This document shows positions 7,104 to 8,053 of a DNA stretch of 8,053 nt, one piece after another. The position numbers and the translations under genes are program-made. The DNA comes from Acidobacteriota bacterium (lineage in GTDB: Bacteria > Acidobacteriota > Vicinamibacteria > Vicinamibacterales > 2-12-FULL-66-21): contig JABFWM010000682.1 in assembly GCA_013362195.1 (NCBI GenBank), positions 1-8,053 of the forward strand. The letters run 5' to 3'. Under the pieces are notes generated by a model. The model searched no databases, was not told the DNA's origin, and saw only the letters and a program-made list of their open reading frames with translations. How positions within the stretch are numbered: position 1 is the first letter of the stretch; every line of letters begins with the position of its first letter.

Positions 7104-7122
7104 TATACCGAGCGGTATACCG
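7104..7122. promoter_or_regulatory. Overlapping palindromes in the regulator/HTH divergent region
   Basis: TATACCG-AG-CGGTATA (7104-7119) is a perfect 7-bp inverted repeat with a 2-bp spacer. It overlaps CGGTATACCG (7113-7122), itself a perfect palindrome, so TATACCG also occurs as a direct repeat 12 bp apart (7104 and 7116). The site lies 58 bp upstream of the regulator ATG and 28 bp upstream of the HTH ATG, in the 103-bp gap between divergent genes. A dimeric regulator site is likely. Candidates are the adjacent LuxR-type regulator or the HTH protein. Confidence 0.55.
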
Positions 7123-7149
7123 CGCCGCTGCCTTTCAGCATATTCACAG

Positions 7150-7434
7150 ATGGCCGCCGACCACCTACGATCGATGTTCCGAATGCGTCCGATGGCGGCC
7201 TCTTCGACCCCGACGACGGCGGGCGATCCCGGCGAGTGGCTCACGACCGAGCAGGTGATGGACCGACTGCTCGAAGATCCGCGGCTGCGCAAGGTGGCCG
7301 CGACGTGCGTGCTGCCAGCGATCCGCTGCGGAGACGAATGGCGGTTCCGGCGGAGCGACCTCGAACGGTGGATTGGCCGGCAGGCAATGGATGCGGAGAC
7401 GAGCGATCCGAATCCGTCTCGGGCCGATTCCTGA
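7150..7434 (+). CDS. Small excisionase/MerR-like helix-turn-helix protein
   Basis: This 94-residue protein resembles the helix-turn-helix family of excisionase type (PF12728-like). The match runs from W30-LTTEQVMDRL to about R77, ending in the typical VLPAIRCGDEWRFRRSDLER (54-73) winged segment, followed by W74-I75. The middle (42-53, DPRLRKVAATCV) differs from the usual GVSRxTVYR recognition helix and looks extended, so the domain is atypical. The first 28 residues are low-complexity and could be untranslated: alternative ATGs lie at 7174, 7183 and 7192, and none has a clear ribosome site. Such proteins bind DNA and act as local regulators or recombination factors. With no integrase nearby, a regulatory role is more likely here. 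It is transcribed divergently from the response regulator. Confidence 0.7.
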   Translation: MAADHLRSMFRMRPMAASSTPTTAGDPGEWLTTEQVMDRLLEDPRLRKVAATCVLPAIRCGDEWRFRRSDLERWIGRQAMDAETSDPNPSRADS

Positions 7435-7455
7435 TCGAGCTGGCGGACCGCCGCG

Positions 7456-7842
7456 TCACGACGACCTTCTCGCACAGCCCGATCGGCCCGACATCACCGT
7501 TCGTCGGCCGCGCCGTCCCCGCGGCGGCACGACGAGGCGGCGGGCGTTCTGATGCCGCGTCGCTGCGCGGCGGTCTACTTCAGCCTTTTGAAAGAGTGGG
7601 AGCGCCGCGGTCTGATCAGCCGCGCCGCGCTCAGGCTTGCGCGGCTCGCGTTTGCGGCGGTCACGCGTGCGGGGGGCCGGGCTGGGCGCCGGCCATGACT
7701 GTCGATGCAGGAACGCCCGAGTAGAGTTCGTTTTCGGCGCGGGCTCGACCATACCGCGCAGTTCCTGACGTACCTTTCTCAGCTCTGACGTGAGCTCTCG
7801 CAGTTCCGCTTTAATCTCGTCCTCGGACTTCCAATGAGCCAT
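7456..7842 (-). CDS. Hypothetical small basic protein with N-terminal coiled coil (uncertain)
   Basis: I do not recognise this 128-residue ORF. The first 35 residues (MAHWKSEDEIKAELRELTSE onward) form a heptad-like amphipathic helix with alternating acidic and basic residues, which looks like genuine protein. After about residue 50 it becomes rich in Arg, Pro and Ala without evident domains, and codon third positions are less G/C-rich than in neighbouring genes. No good ribosome site precedes the ATG (a GGAA lies 12 bases upstream). A 48-codon ORF on the opposite strand (7552-7698) has stronger third-position G/C, so the C-terminal half may not be coding or may be frameshifted. It would lie downstream of, and in the same direction as, the flavoprotein gene. 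Confidence 0.35.
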   Translation of the reverse strand: MAHWKSEDEIKAELRELTSELRKVRQELRGMVEPAPKTNSTRAFLHRQSWPAPSPAPRTRDRRKREPRKPERGAADQTAALPLFQKAEVDRRAATRHQNARRLVVPPRGRRGRRTVMSGRSGCARRSS

Positions 7843-7947
7843 AGTGCAACGCAGTTCCGACGAGTGGGTACGAGAGTGCCGTCAGTCGATGCACAAATCT
7901 CCCTGGAGCACCACTTCTCGTCATACAAGCCAAGTTGATGCCACCCC

Positions 7948-8053
7948 TTATTCACGGGCTCGGATCCGTGCCGCCACCGCACGGCCCGCCACATGACCCG
8001 TCGCCCAGGCCCACTGAAAATTAAATCCGCCGATCCGGCCGTCGACGTCGAGG
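7948..8053 (-). CDS. HI0933/BaiN-family NAD(P)/FAD-dependent flavoprotein, C-terminal fragment
   Basis: Only the last 34 codons plus TAA (7950-7948) are inside the window; the reading frame continues past the right edge. The peptide reads LDVDGRIGGFNFQWAWATGH followed by VAGRAVAARIRARE. This is the conserved end of HI0933-like (YhiN/BaiN) flavoproteins, where an xGEVLDVDGxxGGYNxQWAxxSG motif contacts the FAD and closes the Rossmann domain. The enzymes are FAD-dependent oxidoreductases; the substrate here cannot be told from the fragment. The 105 bp beyond its stop, up to the next ORF start, holds nothing I can identify, including no terminator-like hairpin. Confidence 0.8.
   Translation of the reverse strand, partial: LDVDGRIGGFNFQWAWATGHVAGRAVAARIRARE

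Noticed and set aside
7552..7698. 48-codon plus-strand ORF as a separate gene
   Set aside because: No ribosome site and no recognisable homology; kept only as part of the finding on competing frames.

Overview
The window is GC-rich bacterial DNA with strong G/C bias at third codon positions. Gene content (a secreted PLD-like protein with concanavalin-like repeats, a DUF4118 histidine kinase with a LuxR-type regulator, an HI0933-family flavoprotein) fits a soil-type Acidobacteriota, perhaps Vicinamibacteria. That placement is inference from protein style only; no rRNA or tRNA gene is present.

Layout from left to right. (1) Positions 1-1446, minus strand: a polytopic membrane protein of the putative Na+/H+ antiporter family, running off the left edge. 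(2) Positions 1501-4734, minus strand: a 1077-residue secreted protein with a signal peptide, two PLD-type HxK/GxxN modules, a fibronectin-III-like domain, a nine-proline hinge, a carbohydrate-binding-like beta domain and two tandem DUF1349-like repeats. A perfect 13-bp inverted repeat lies between genes 2 and 1, just upstream of the antiporter start. (3) Positions 4735-4897: divergent control region with a 15-bp perfect palindrome. (4) Positions 4898-6418, plus strand: a membrane sensor histidine kinase (DUF4118 transmembrane region, GAF-like region, HisKA_3, HATPase). (5) Positions 6411-7046, minus strand: a NarL/FixJ response regulator, convergent with the kinase and overlapping it by 8 bp at the stop codons. 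(6) Positions 7047-7149: short divergent control region with overlapping palindromes. (7) Positions 7150-7434, plus strand: a small excisionase-like helix-turn-helix protein. (8) Positions 7435-7947: mostly uncertain sequence with one weak coiled-coil ORF on the minus strand. (9) Positions 7948-8053, minus strand: the C-terminal end of an HI0933/BaiN-type flavoprotein.

The kinase and regulator are probably a cognate two-component pair, although they are transcribed toward each other. The palindromes beside the PLD/kinase start and the regulator/HTH start are candidate targets for the regulator, which would link the secreted PLD protein and the small HTH protein to this signalling pair. This is a hypothesis from layout. 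I see no mobile element, CRISPR array, phage or defence cassette. The least ordinary items are the PLD-like protein, whose two HKD motifs both lack the aspartate, and the convergent arrangement of the two-component pair.
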